From Candidatus Altimarinota bacterium (GTDB taxonomy: Bacteria > Patescibacteriota > Gracilibacteria > JAUYGZ01): a DNA stretch of 64,000 bases. A model generated the notes under the pieces. That model saw only the letters and a program-made list of their open reading frames with translations, had not been told where the DNA came from and searched no databases. The position numbers and the translations under genes are program-made. The stretch spans positions 805,096-869,095 of the forward strand of contig JARGOK010000001.1 in NCBI GenBank assembly GCA_029233985.1, written 5' to 3'. Shown one piece after another: positions 7,276 through 19,500 of this stretch; within the stretch, counting starts at the first letter, position 1, and every line of letters starts with the position of its first letter.

Positions 7276-8760
7276 TTAGAGGTTTGAAAAATACTGCTTG
7301 GCATGCTTCAGATGTGTTTTGAGTTTTTGATTGTCCATTTTTTTTATGAGGGAGGTCATCATATTCCATCGAGGGTTTTTCGACAGTTTTTTGGCATGTT
7401 TCTGGATAAAATACCAATACAGACCATCCCAAGTGTCACACCAAGACCCTTTGGAGTAGTGGCTCATTTTGAGGATATAGTTGGATCCGCTGAAATAGGG
7501 TTTTGTGGTAATGAGGCCTCCAGCACTGTTTTGGCTCATGGCATAGACATTAGGGACCATCACCCAGTCATAGCTGTCTACAAAACACTCTGTAAACCAA
7601 CGATATAATTCTTTTGGATCTATTTCTGAAAGAAAAAAGATATTCCCTAGAACCATCAATCGTTCGATGTGATGGCAATATCCTGTTTTTAAAACGCGTT
7701 TGATTGTGTTGTCTACAGGCTTTATGCCTGTTGTTCCTTGGTAAAATGATGGAGGTAATTTGCGTTGGTGGCCCCAGTGATTCGCATTTCTCATGTGTGT
7801 ACCGTAAGATATGTAGCTTGCTCTAATAAATTCTCTCCAGCCGATGATTTGACGAAGAAACCCTTCAGTAGATGCAATAGGTGTTTTGTGTTTGGCGGTA
7901 TATTCAAGTGTTTCATTGATGATTTGTTGAGGCGAAAGGAGGCCAATATTAAGAGCCGGTGTCAGGACACTATGAAATATCCAAGATTCGTTTGGTACTA
8001 GAGCGTCTTCGTAAGGGCCAAAATGTGTGATGCGTTCCTTTAAGAATTTTTTCAACCAGTTTTTGGCTTGAATATGAGTAATGGGGTATGGGAAAGTCTC
8101 TACTGATCCTGTGGCGTGTGGGAAGTGTTTTGTAATATATTTTTTTGCTTCTTTTATCTCCTCACTTTTGTGTTCTTTGAGTAGATTTGGAAGTGAGCTG
8201 ACCATCTTTTTTGGGAGTTTTTTTCGGTTTTCACTATCAAAACTCCATTTTCCCTCTTTTGGAGTTCCATTTGCGTTCATCAGGATGCCCAGACGTTTTC
8301 TTTGGTACTGATAAAAGGTTTTCATGAAGGGTTTTTTGTCTTTTTGAAAAAAGGAATGATTGTCTTCGTGAGTATTGAGGAAATTTTGAGAGGGGAGGAG
8401 TGTTAGTTTCATATGAAGAATTCTTGCCTGTGTTTTTAATCGCACTAGGAGAACGTGGTCTGTCGGGTCGTAAGTCACGATTTCTGTGACCCTGTTTTTT
8501 TTGAGTTTTTGGAAGAGTTTTTTGAGGTTCGCGTTTTTGGCTTCGATGTAGTGGACAGAATACGTGTTTTTTAGACGCTTTTCGTAAGCTTTCATGCTGG
8601 CACGATGAAGTACGAGTTTTTGAGCATGCATGTTGCAGGGGTACTTGTCATCATTTCCAAAATAAAGCTGGTCTTCGATGAGATACACAGGTGTCTTGTC
8701 TGATATTGAGGAGTGTTGATTGTAGAGTTGATGGGGAAAGATAAGCGCTGCTTTCTGCAT
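7276..8760 (-). CDS. Cryptochrome/photolyase-related protein (DPRP / FeS-BCP family)
   Basis: The 494-residue protein belongs to the deoxyribodipyrimidine photolyase-related (prokaryotic (6-4) photolyase, PhrB/CryB) family. It begins ALIFPHQLY and carries [31 protein letters not shown] and [16 protein letters not shown] of the FAD domain. As I recall them, characterised members bind a 4Fe-4S cluster with four Cys, one in GYCHH, two in a YCxGC motif and one shortly after. Here Cys362 and Cys441 fit the first and last, but the YCxGC site reads YSKGS (Ser436, Ser439). Light-driven repair or photoreception is expected, but the cluster is doubtful. It is the second gene of a four-gene operon. Confidence 0.88.
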   Translation of the reverse strand: MQKAALIFPHQLYNQHSSISDKTPVYLIEDQLYFGNDDKYPCNMHAQKLVLHRASMKAYEKRLKNTYSVHYIEAKNANLKKLFQKLKKNRVTEIVTYDPTDHVLLVRLKTQARILHMKLTLLPSQNFLNTHEDNHSFFQKDKKPFMKTFYQYQRKRLGILMNANGTPKEGKWSFDSENRKKLPKKMVSSLPNLLKEHKSEEIKEAKKYITKHFPHATGSVETFPYPITHIQAKNWLKKFLKERITHFGPYEDALVPNESWIFHSVLTPALNIGLLSPQQIINETLEYTAKHKTPIASTEGFLRQIIGWREFIRASYISYGTHMRNANHWGHQRKLPPSFYQGTTGIKPVDNTIKRVLKTGYCHHIERLMVLGNIFFLSEIDPKELYRWFTECFVDSYDWVMVPNVYAMSQNSAGGLITTKPYFSGSNYILKMSHYSKGSWCDTWDGLYWYFIQKHAKKLSKNPRWNMMTSLIKKMDNQKLKTHLKHAKQYFSNL

Positions 8761-8769
8761 GAAATGAGG

Positions 8770-9291
8770 TTAGAAGACACCAATCTCTGCGCCTAGAATA
8801 AGGAGAAGAGCCAAGCTGTTGCCTACAAGGAAAATAAAGTAGCTCTTTTTTAGCATGTCGTATTTTGGTGTGACGATGATTCTACTGATGTGATAGAGGT
8901 CTTGAATCATCAATTCAGTGAGTTTATTTGGTGTTTTGGTCATTTTCTTCATTTCTTCCATATACTTTGCTTCGGACATGCTGGCAATTTTTCGAAAGTG
9001 AAGGAGGTCAGGAGTTTTACTCTCATGCGTGTGTTGGTAAGAGCGGGGATAGAGAGAAAAAATAGCGGTTGCGATACTCAAAATAGCTGTCAAGACCACA
9101 ATGATTGCTCCTGCCTTGAACATGGGGTTGTTGAGGCCATTGAGAGAAAGTGGAATGAGGATAGCATTAATGGTAATGATTCCTTGGGCTCGTTTGTCTG
9201 CTAGCCCAATATATGCGACATGCTTGTTGATGGTGGTTCCGAGGATTGAGCCCCGGAAGATGCCTTCGAATTTTTGTTGAGTTGAGGCCAT
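8770..9291 (-). CDS. Pycsar-effector-like two-helix membrane protein (PycTM, formerly DUF5706)
   Basis: The 173-residue protein has a cytoplasmic N-terminus, a motif AYIGLADKRAQGIITINAIL leading into a first hairpin of membrane helices (about 36-80), a soluble stretch with HFRKIASMSEAKYMEEM, then KYDMLKKSYFIFLVGNSLALLLIL as a final helix. This order matches the PycTM/DUF5706 family, whose phage-defence members disrupt the membrane after sensing cyclic cCMP or cUMP. No pyrimidine cyclase gene is nearby. Instead it leads an operon with a photolyase-family gene, starting 9 nt upstream of that gene. A housekeeping membrane role is equally possible. Family assignment is by recognition of the motif pattern only. 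Confidence 0.7.
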   Translation of the reverse strand: MASTQQKFEGIFRGSILGTTINKHVAYIGLADKRAQGIITINAILIPLSLNGLNNPMFKAGAIIVVLTAILSIATAIFSLYPRSYQHTHESKTPDLLHFRKIASMSEAKYMEEMKKMTKTPNKLTELMIQDLYHISRIIVTPKYDMLKKSYFIFLVGNSLALLLILGAEIGVF

Positions 9292-9364
9292 AGTTTGTTA
9301 TTGATGAGAATAAGCTGGTGGGCTTAGAATAGCTGAAGGGGAGGGGGGAGGATATTGGTGAGGA

Positions 9365-9393
9365 TTGACTTTTTGGCTTCTGGCTCTTATAAT
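9365..9393 (+). promoter_or_regulatory. Strong consensus promoter for tmRNA
   Basis: TTGACT (9365-9370), a 17-bp spacer and a perfect TATAAT (9388-9393) are followed by the tmRNA gene. Transcription would start near 9400, giving a leader of about 80 nt removed from the mature 5' end at 9483, presumably by RNase P. Confidence 0.8.
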
Positions 9394-9482
9394 GGGATAT
9401 GCTCTTTGAAACTGTTCACCGTCATTCTTGACAGTCCCCACAAGAAAATATTTTGGTTTTTGTATTTGAATATTTTTTTCTA

Positions 9483-9913
9483 GGGGTTGTACTGGATTCG
9501 ATAGGGAGAACTCTCGGTATTTTCAGTGCCATGTCGGGGTTGCGCTGTCCCCCGGTAGATCCGTCAGCGTAAAACTAAGTGCTAATAACACTACTGATGG
9601 CGAGATGACTATGGTCGCTCGTCTGAAGGCTTTGATGCCTTCTGCAACTACAGCTATGCCTGTTTTTGCATAAATCATCTGACTATACTCGGATGTCGCT
9701 TCGCCTTTGACCTCTTCTAGAAGGAGTGGAGCGTAACTTAGAAGGGTAAGGAATTGAGTGTGTTCGCCTCAGTTTTCGAAAAATGAGAACTAAGCTTGGT
9801 TGGTTTTTTGTTTGTCCTTTATCAACGGAGTCGAAAATTTAGGATACAACTGTCATGGGAGATCTGAGGTATCGACTCTCTACACGTGGGTTCGACTCCC
9901 ACCAACTCCACCA
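9483..9913 (+). ncRNA. ssrA: tmRNA (transfer-messenger RNA)
   Basis: The tRNA-like ends are clear: 5' GGGGTTG (9483-9489) pairs with CAACTCC (9903-9909), followed by A and an encoded CCA (9911-9913). The T arm GGGTTCGACTCCC and a 5' segment CTGGATTCGAT match other tmRNAs. The resume codon is GCT at 9581. The tag frame runs 30 codons to TAA at 9671-9673, starting ANNTTDGE and ending TTAMPVFA, a typical hydrophobic degron ending. tmRNA rescues ribosomes stalled on broken mRNAs and tags the products for proteolysis. At about 431 nt it is a one-piece form. The tag is long compared with the common 8-15 residues. Confidence 0.95.
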
Positions 9914-10520
9914 GCCTACGCTTGTGTAAGAACCGCAACATATTGCCGTAAAGAGTGATTGTACCCTCCAGGCTACGGATCGGTAGGTCATCGCTTTGTA
10001 TGTGAAGGATGTATATATCGAAGCTCTAGCGTATGACGGCAGCTTGTGTGTTGTGCTCTCCTTTGTATTATTTCCGTTGTTGCTCTCTGCTAGGCCAATA
10101 TTCTCAGAAGCTTGAAATTATTTAACAATGCCTTCGGCAAAAGCTCTTCGTTATGCGAGGTTTATTAAAATACCAGGAGGATACATGTGGCAATCATTTC
10201 AATGGTCTTGTTTGTGGCTCATTAAAACAGGGGAGATGTGAAATGATTATAATATGTGTTTCTAGTGAAGTCTGATGATTTTTGATTTTAGGTGATTTTT
10301 ATTTTTTAATCATCTTTTTTGTGTGAGGATTTTTTTGACCTGCTTGTTTGTTTTTTGGCTTTCTTCTCATTAAATTGACGACTTGCATTATCTTCATGTC
10401 CCTTTGTTGTATTTGATTGTGTTGAGAAATATTTTTTAATGTATGAATCCGACTTCTGTTGCGCGTTTTGCACATATTGGTTGGCAATATATATTTTGCT
10501 CAACGGAGAATGTCTACTAG
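9914..10520. other. Largely unassigned 600-bp gap
   Basis: Between tmRNA and the giant gene I see no recognised gene. Noted elements are an 18-codon Trp-rich frame at 10185-10241 behind AGGAGG, an inverted repeat GATGATT (10274-10280) / AATCATC (10308-10314) followed by six T that could be a weak terminator, and a minus-strand Lys/Gln-rich frame at 10306-10503. Confidence 0.6.
10306..10503 (-). CDS. Possible small basic protein, unknown
   Basis: A 65-codon frame with a TTG start encodes a hydrophilic Lys/Gln/Ser-rich peptide with a basic C-terminal half (KAKKQTSRSKKSSHKKDD). It has no membrane segment and no family I recognise. It would diverge from the giant gene and share its upstream region. 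Support is weak: the start is non-ATG, and AT-rich DNA readily gives such Lys-rich frames. Confidence 0.28.
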   Translation of the reverse strand: MSKIYIANQYVQNAQQKSDSYIKKYFSTQSNTTKGHEDNASRQFNEKKAKKQTSRSKKSSHKKDD

Positions 10521-10529
10521 TGATATAAT
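10521..10529 (+). promoter_or_regulatory. Extended -10 promoter of the giant gene
   Basis: TGATATAAT matches an extended -10 element (TG, one base, then a perfect TATAAT at 10524-10529). There is no good -35 at normal distance, as is usual for extended -10 promoters. Transcription would begin near 10536, about 25 nt upstream of the TTG start codon. Confidence 0.6.
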
Positions 10530-10561
10530 TAAATGAAATAAAAAAATAAACACAAAAACCT

Positions 10562-13500
10562 TTGAGTGATAACTTGTCGACATTGCGGACGGTGCTGGTG
10601 ATCTCTTCCCTCTCTATGCTTTTTTTGATGGGAGTGATTATGATGGTGTTTATAGGTGGTGGTGGTTTGCCTTCCTCTCTTTATGCTTCGGTCACTGATC
10701 AAGATATGAAAGAGGTCGATTGGATGCAATACCCAGCTTTTGCTGATTTGAAACAGCAGTACTTGCCTTTGAATACTGAGGCTGATTTAGATCTCTACCG
10801 TATTCAAGAAACAGATCGTTCTTATCTCTATGGAAATTATGATCAAGAATTTTTGAGACAACAGAATGAAGTGATTGATCGAGTAAAAAATCCTGCGAAA
10901 TATTCTCTAGAAGAAGAAGTGGTTGTTCCAGTTGCTCCAGCGTCAGTTGAACCTCAGGTTGCTCCAGTCGTTCCTCAAGACCTTCCTGTTGAAGAAGAAG
11001 AAGAAGAAGTGATTGATCCTGAAGTTGAGCAAGAAGACGAGGTAGAAGAAGTTGTGGTTCCGTCTGAGGATGACTTGGCAGGAGCTGCGCCCGAGAGTGA
11101 AGAAAGCGTATTAAGTACAGAAGACAGTAAGGAAGGAGTGAGTATTGAGCCAATTACGGAAGAAGATGAAGAAATAGAGGGCGAATTTTCAATAGAGGAG
11201 GAAAATTTTGTGGAAGAAGTTCAAACTGAAGAAGAAAATGTAGAAGAAGTATTGAGTGATGAAGCAGGACTTCCAGTAGAAGAAATATTAGAGGAAGTGC
11301 TTGATGAGGACCAATCTGGTCTTGATCAGGTTTTGAATGTTTTTTCATCAGCTTTTAGGTTTGCTGCTGCTCAGTTGCTTGATGTTGAGGGAGTGCAAGA
11401 GGAAGTGATAGGAGAAATTGAGATTACTGATGAAGAAAAAAGAATTCTAGATGAGAGTGCGACGGTCGAGGTGATTGATCCTGAAGTTGAGCAAGAAGAT
11501 GAGGTAGAAGAAGTTGTTCCAGCTGATCTTGAGGCAGACTTGGAGGTGACTGAAGAACCTCAAGCTATAGAGACTTTAGGGGAGGAGCAAATTGAAGACG
11601 AAGAGACATCTGCCCTTAGTGAAGAAGCAGAATCAAGAGAAATTGTTGATCCAGTTGTTGAAACCCCAGCTGCTCCAATTAATAAAAATACGGTGAGTGA
11701 TGATTATAGGAGGGATGGAGTTCTCAAGGATCCGAATGTTGTGAATGAAGTAGAGGAGGTTGCAGAAGTGATTTTGAGTCTAGATGAACAGTTCTCATTG
11801 CTTGAAACAGAGTATTTGGAACATGGTACAGAGCTCTCAAATGTCTTTAAGGATATAGCACAAAAAGCTGGTGAGGTATTTATCCAGGTGGGGAAAGATT
11901 TTTCTCTTCAATTTGATGTCTTTAGTCCTGAGTCTGCTCTTCGTATGTCATGGGCTGCTCAAGATGGAGTTGTTAATGGTTATCAGGATGGGTTAGCACA
12001 TTTTTGGGTTCCAGAGATCAATGAAGTGGTTTCTTTTCTATATGATGCTGAGCGAGAAACGCTTCAAGAGTGGATTTATCTCGAGCGTCCGATGGATGGG
12101 AAGTTTCAATTTGATCGGCAATTAGAAAATGCAGACTCGTTTTCTGTTCATCAAATCGCTGATCAGACATATGAATTTAATTCAATTGTGAGTCCTTTTG
12201 AACAACGATCTTTTGTGACTTCTCGACCTGTCCTTTGGGATGCGACTGGAAAAGTTGTTGATGATGCGGTTCATTCTTCTTATTACAAAGGACTGATGAG
12301 TCTTCAGGTGAAGGCTGCGCAAGAGTTAGCTTATCCAGTCTTGATTAAGAGAGACTGGGTAATGCCATCTTCTGAAAGTTTGCTTGCTGAAGAGGCTTTT
12401 AGTCCTTCTGAAATTGAAGACCTGAGGCAAGAACAGCTTTTTGATGCGTTTGAGAATCTTCCTGTGAGCTTTCAGAAGAATAGAGGAGCTTTTGATGAGA
12501 AAGTTTTATTTACTGCTGATCGAGCTCATCAACGATATTTCTTTCGTGAGAGAGAAATTATGAGCACGTGGTTTTTGTCATTGGAAAATGTTAATACCTA
12601 TGTTTCACTCTTGGATGGAGAGGCAGAAGATTCAGATCGATATGTGAGAAGTATTTTTGCACAAGATGAGAGTGGAGTGATTGATGGCGAAAATCAGATT
12701 GGCAATAATTCAAATGGTGACCTTGAATTTGAAGGTGGTCCACTCTTTGATAGTGCTGAAGGAAGAGTTTACGGGTACGATCTTGATCAGGATAGTTTTG
12801 AAGATGAAACCGTAAAAATGTGTGGTGATGATGCTTCTCTTATTAATCGATTGCTTGGTGCAGATCTTGATCCATATCATTTTGTTGGATTGACTCAGCA
12901 ATATTCTGTCACAGATAGTCAGGTGATGGTGACAGAGAGAGATGATAATGAGATACTCTCTCATCGTTATGGTGGCGCTAATGTTGATCAGTGGCAAGTA
13001 GGGCAAGGCGGATTTTCTTCTCTCAATTATGAGAATCTATATGAAAATATTGACTTGAAAATTAATGCAGATCAAGATCTCTTCGAACAAGAATATATTC
13101 TTCAGATTGGTGCAAATATTGGGTCAATCGCTTTTCGGTACCCAGAGGCAAATAGAGTTTTTGTTTCTGATGAAGGACTTTTGCAGATACAAACCGACTA
13201 CTGTCAGTTGGTTTTTGATAAGCCATATGCGTATCAGGTAGAAAATGATGAAGTGCATATTTTTGATATGAACTTTGTGGTAGACCGATCAGTGGTTTCG
13301 TTTCGAGGGGAGTCTTTCCCATTTTCTTCTGAAGGATTTGTTTCTGTCCGTGTTCTTCCACATTTGTCATCATGTATTACTCGAGAAGCAACTGCTGAAT
13401 ACATGAGTGTATTGACTGGTTCCGAAGATGATTATTATTTTGTGGGTGAGATGGCCAGTCCTGTTTCTTACCCAGTTGATCCTGCTCTTTATGCTTGCAA

Positions 13501-16500
13501 TACGCTTGATGTTTTTGACCCTGTTGCTGTGAAGGTTTCAGGAGAGTCATTCTCACAGATCTACCGAACAACATTTGGTGGGTCAGCTTTTGATGATGTT
13601 CGATTGATGACACTTCATTCTTTGAATATTATCGATGATGAGTCCAATACTGTAGAAGTTTTTGTTTCGGAATTTATTGATGATATTGATGTCCAAGACT
13701 CTCCAGACGATGCTCAGATTTCAAACAATGACATTGGTATTGCAGATGAGGATCAAGTAGAGAATGTCTCCTTGCTTGATATTCTTCTTTTTGATTCTTC
13801 GGAAGTACTTATTGTTGAAGGACTAACGAGCTCTGAAGACTTTCCAGGGCTTGAGTTTTTGAGAGATGATGTGGATCTCCAAGAGTCGTCTGTTGCTTTT
13901 GCTCTTGAGGTTTCACCAGTTGGATTGCTTTCGATCGACCAAGTTGACCTCTATAAAGCTGCTTCTCAGCTCGCTGAACGAAGACTTCAACAAGAACAAC
14001 AACGTGTGAACACTGAGATCCGTAAAATCCAAGAACAAATCTTTGAACAAGATGAATTGGGTGATGGTGAGAATGAAGAGCTGAGCGTTTTGGAGAAACA
14101 ATTAGAAGAATTGGTGTCTGATCAATTGTTGAGAGGAGCAGCACTCGAAGAAGATATTTTGCAAGAACAGTTGCAGGATGCTACCGCCTTGCTAGAAGAA
14201 GTTCAAAGATTGGAAGAAATACGTCTTGCAGAACTTGAAGCAATTCGACTCGAAGAAGAACTTCGGCTTGAGCAAGAAAGATTGGAGGAAGAGGCTCGGT
14301 TGGCTGAAGCAGCGCGAATTCAAGCTGAGGTGGGTGATGAGCGTACAGGTCTGGATGTAGAAGAAAGTTTGACTCGTGGTGAGTTTTTCTCTGGTTCGAT
14401 TAGTGAGGCTATTGTGACAGATTTGGGAGGTAGTTTTGAACTTCAGTTCATTGAATTAGATGGAGACTTTACTGAAGTTCGGTTTATTGAAAAAGAAACA
14501 GGGGTATTGAAAGGATCTTTGATTTTGGATCTTGTGGAATTGGAACGACAGTTGTTTGTTCAGTATGAAGAGCTTCAAGGAACGACATATGGTTCAGCAG
14601 AAGATGAGGAGCTAACTGAATTGGAAGGTGAAGAAGGCTCAGATCAAGCTTTCTTTCGATGGATAATGGAGTCTTATGCACAGGAAGATGATCTCCTTTC
14701 TAGTGATGATCTTGAGTCAGAACGGTCTACACTTGATAGTATTTCGTCAGAACTTACTCCGTTTAGAGAAGATTTATTTGAAGCGATCCGGTCTGGTCAG
14801 CTTTCTTTTGATCTTGATAGTTTGGGATTGGATATTCTTTCTGAAGAAGGAAAAGTATTGGTAAAACAAGACTCGGCTTTTGAATTGGTTTCACAAAAAG
14901 TCTTGTATCTTCCAAATACTAATAATGGAGCTGGGATTTTTGTTTGTCCTGTTGTAAGTACTAATTCTTTGGAACAAGTCAATGATTCTTGTGATGGACG
15001 GCTGGTTGTTGCATCGAATATGATTCGTGATGGGACCTCTACTGAAGAGGTGGGTGCTACTATAGGTGAGGTTCAGGTTTTTCTTGTGACTCAAGGTGGT
15101 GATCCCGGCACGTATGATGAGCTTCAAAATGACCCGACATCGTATTATAAGGTCCAGGGAAGGACCCTCGCGGCAGCGGGAATTTTTGGGTTTGCAAATC
15201 CTTCAGAATTACTGGGTTATGGTTTGCAAGATCAGGTTTTGCAAAGTGCATCAGATATTGTTGTTGTGGAAAGTGAGGGGCAGTTCTTTCAGGGAACTGT
15301 TGTTGAAGGACAATCTGAATCAGATTGGTTGGCGTATCGAAATGAAGCCCTCGGGTTTTTTGAATCATTCTTTGTCGATCCTGAATCAAAAAGTGGAGCT
15401 CTTGTTGCTTCTGATGAGTTTGGAAATACCATTCGTTTTCAAACACGTGAAAGTTCTTTTATGTGGGATCATAATAATGAGGAAGATGAATTTTCACTTC
15501 GTACTGAGCTAGGGCGACTGACTCGTATAAATGAAACGAGTCGGAATGCAATAAGTATTTCTCAGTATGTGGTTTCTGAAGCTCGTTATGAACAAGTCTT
15601 TTTGCTTCAAAATCGGCCGGCTGAAGATTTTGAAAAAGTTTTAGCTGTTGATTCTGAATCCGTGAGTGTAGTTCCTTTAGACAATGGAACTTTTCAATTG
15701 AGTCCAGTTGGGACGGAAGAAATATTTGTTTTGCAGTCTTTGCAATTGATTGACTCAGAAAGTGTAGATTATTCGGAATTGGTTTCCACGCAATATGAAG
15801 ATGGACAATTTACAGTACGCTTTCCAGTTGATGAAATGAGCTTTCCAATCGCCTTGGGATTGAACCTTGATTTTCCTGAGAGTGTCAGTTCGCAGGTTTC
15901 TGAGGTGATATCATCAGATGAATTGGAGTTTGTTTATGGGTATGATTTACCGATTGATCTTGTTGAGGCGAATCAGATTATTGAGACAACTCAATCCGTT
16001 GTAGACCTTGCTGATATAGATATTCAAGGAATTGTTGATGCGACTACTGCTGAAATGGTTCGAATTAGTGGAGATGTATCGGTTAGTGGTGAGCTTCGAC
16101 TAGGTGATGCTCAACTTGTGTTTGTTTCAAATAATAGCGATGGTAATGAGTTTGTTTCGGATACTTTTATTACTGTCCAATCTGTTCGATTTGAATCTCC
16201 TGCTGTTGGAGAGTCTGGTGGTTTTGCTCTAGAAGCGTCATTAAGAGTAGAGGGAGATGTGGTTTTAGAACCTGGAACAACTGTTTCTCTTGATGGTGAT
16301 TTGTATGTTGCTCAAAATCTTGTTTTGGAAGGATCTGCACAATTGGAATTGAATTCGGCAGGCTTCTTTGACACGAGCCAGACGGAGCTGAGTATTGGTG
16401 GTGATTTTGAAGTGGCTTCAGATGCAGATTTTAAGCCAGGTACTTCAGTGATTCGTTTTGTGGATAGTGAGCAATCGACAACTGTTGCTCAGGATATGGT

Positions 16501-19500
16501 TTTTTATGATTTAGATGTCACCGTGCCGGGGAAGCAAGTCTTTTTTGCTGCAGGGCAAGAGCAAACTGTTTTGAATGATTTTGTTGTAAAGGGGCGAAAA
16601 TTTGAATTGGTTGAGCTACGATCTACAGATCTGGAGTCTGTTGTGATAGCTGAGAATGGTGAAGAGGTGGTGATTGCGCCTGAGCAATGGCAAGTGAATG
16701 TTGGAGGTGAAGCAGAGTTGAGTTTTGTTCACCTGGGTGATGCACAGAATCTTTCTGGATATGATCTAAAGGCACGACCTTCAAATAGTTTTGGAAATAA
16801 TGAAGGATTTGATCTTGACCCGGTGTGGGATGGTGGAGGGTCAACAAATAACTGGTCTGAAGATGCGAACTGGGATAGTGGTCTCGCTCCTGGAGGAGCT
16901 GATACGGCGACCTTTGATGGGACGTCTACGAAGAATGCTAATGTCGATGTGAGTTTTGGAGGGACGATTAATGTACTCAATATAAATAGTGGATATACGG
17001 GGACGATTACTTTAGAGCGATCGCTGACGGTTAATAGTGCTACGACATTTGTTGATGGGATACTTGATTTTAATGATGAAGACTTTACTAGTCTGTCTCT
17101 TAGTATTAGTGGGACTAATACTCGAACGCTTAGTATGGGGTCTGGAGCGGTCACTCTGACGGGAACAGGTACTGTCTGGAATAGTTCTACGACTACTAAT
17201 TTGACATTGAATGAGGAGACGTCGACTATTTCTATTACCGATACTTCTGCAACTGACAAGACCTTCAATGGAGGTGATGAAACTTTTTATGATGTGACAT
17301 TTGATGGAACTGGGACTGGAGATCTGATTGTCTTGGGTGGGAATACGATGAATACTTTCTTGGTAAATAATGGGTCTTCAGCTACTGATATTCAGTTTGA
17401 AGCGAGTGAAACACACACCTTTACGACTTTAAATATTCAGGGAAGTTCAGCTCAGCTTGTAGATATCTTAAGTGATTCTGGCAGTACAGCTCACACGATT
17501 AGTGTTGCAGATGAAAGTAATATTTTAGTAGCTTTTGTGAATGTTACTGACAGTTCATTGAATCCCCCGATTGGAAATGCAGGTTATGACGGAACTGGAA
17601 ATAGTATGACGAATGGAGGGAATACGATTAATTGGTTTGATGGTGCAGCGTTGATATTGAATTCAGGGACGACGACTCTTGATGTAGGAGTTGACCTTGA
17701 AACGACTGTGACTGGACTTGGAACTCAAACTGGAGTTCATCAATGGGATGTCGATAGCGCTTCATTAATGGCTCTTAACATGCCGTTTGATAGTGGAAGT
17801 ACTCAGGCTGATTACACAAATGGAACGGTCAATAATGGAACGACTCAAGGAGATGCTGTCTACTCAACGTCTGGTCAAGTAGGAGGATCCCTAGTGCTTG
17901 ATGGTACTGGAGATTATCTCAGTATTCCTGCTAGCTCAGACTTGGATATGGGAGCTTCGGATGTTTCTATCTCTATTTGGGTGAATTCAAGTGCGAGTTA
18001 TAGTGGCGAAAGAATTATCGTGGAACACGCGGTTTTCCCTGCTACTGACATGTACCAATTAACGACTGTAGATGATGATACCTTCCGAGTGAATGGTACT
18101 AATATGAATAGCACAGATGGCCCACTTGATTATACTGTGGACTTTACTGATGGGGATTGGCATCACATGGTAGCAGTTATGGATGATACCAATAACATGG
18201 CTTATCTCTACTATGATGGGGTTGAAGTTGCTAGCAAGACGATGAATTCTTCAATTACTGCAGGAAGTGGAGTGACCTATCTCGGATCACGGGGAGGAAG
18301 TAGTTTGTTTTTTGAAGGGTCATTGGATGAATTCCAAATTTACCCAAGTGCGCTTTCTGCCGAACAAATATCACAACTTTATAATGACGGATCTGCAAAC
18401 ATTGCTGGGCCAACAACTATTGTGAGTCAAGAAACAAGCCTTACAGAAGTATGGGACCTTGATATTACTCCTCTTACTCTTGCTGGAGTTGCTGCTGGTT
18501 CCGTGATTTCGGACGCGAACAAAGATCCAGATAATGGTGTGACTATTGGTGATAACTTTTCATCTGCTACGGTTTGTTTGAGAGGAGACACAAACACTGA
18601 TTGTGGGTCTCCTGCGTTGCCAACTACGCTAGAGGCTTCAGATGACATTGTTTCACTTATAGATTTTGGTGCTACTACGGGAATGCCTACGGGAAGTATT
18701 GGAGTGTATAAGTGGAAGGTGGATAATGCGCCTTTTGCAATATTAAATCTGCCATTTGACAATGGTACTACCACCCAAACGGATTTCAGTACAAATGGAC
18801 TGGATGCCACTATGGTCGGAAATATCGCTCATACATCAACAGGATGTAAAGTGGGAGGATGTTTGACTTTGGACGGAGCAGGTGATTACTTGAATGTAGC
18901 TGGTGATTTGGGTGATCCAACTGAGATGACGGTTATGTTGTGGTGGAAGCGTGCGAATATTAATGGAGGTCTGGAATACTTGATGGATGCTCGAAGTGGA
19001 GGAAACTGGTGGATGCTTCAGGATTATGTCAGTGGGGCATGTGCTGATGCGAATGGAAACGTGTGTTTCAACGGTTTGGTGGAAACGCCTGCAACAAACT
19101 TTGCAAATGATACTTGGGGGCATATTGCTTTTACTGCTAATTCTACTGAGACGAAAGCTTATGCAAATGGGACTTTGGTCGATACAGGGGCGGGTCTTGA
19201 TCCTGATTTAGGAACAAATTTTCGCGTTGCAACTCGTTTTACTACAGCTGATGAATTTACTGGTCAATTAGATGAGATAGCTCTCTTTGACAGAGTTTTG
19301 ACTGTTGAGCAGATTGCTCAAATTTATGCTGATAATAATGCCGGGGATGGAGGGCCTACACAGATTGTTTCTGAAGAGATAAGCTTGAGTGAAGTGTGGT
19401 CTTTGCCGAGTTCAATTCAACGTCTGACAAATTCTGGGGTTATTCTTTCTTCTGTTGCTTCGACTAACTCAGTAACGGTTCAAGATAGTTTTGGGCAGAA

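Noticed and set aside
10185-10241. 18-codon Trp-rich leader peptide behind AGGAGG
   Set aside because: It has the best intergenic Shine-Dalgarno match in the window, but real genes here do not use such sites, no Trp or amino-acid operon follows, and such short frames arise by chance.
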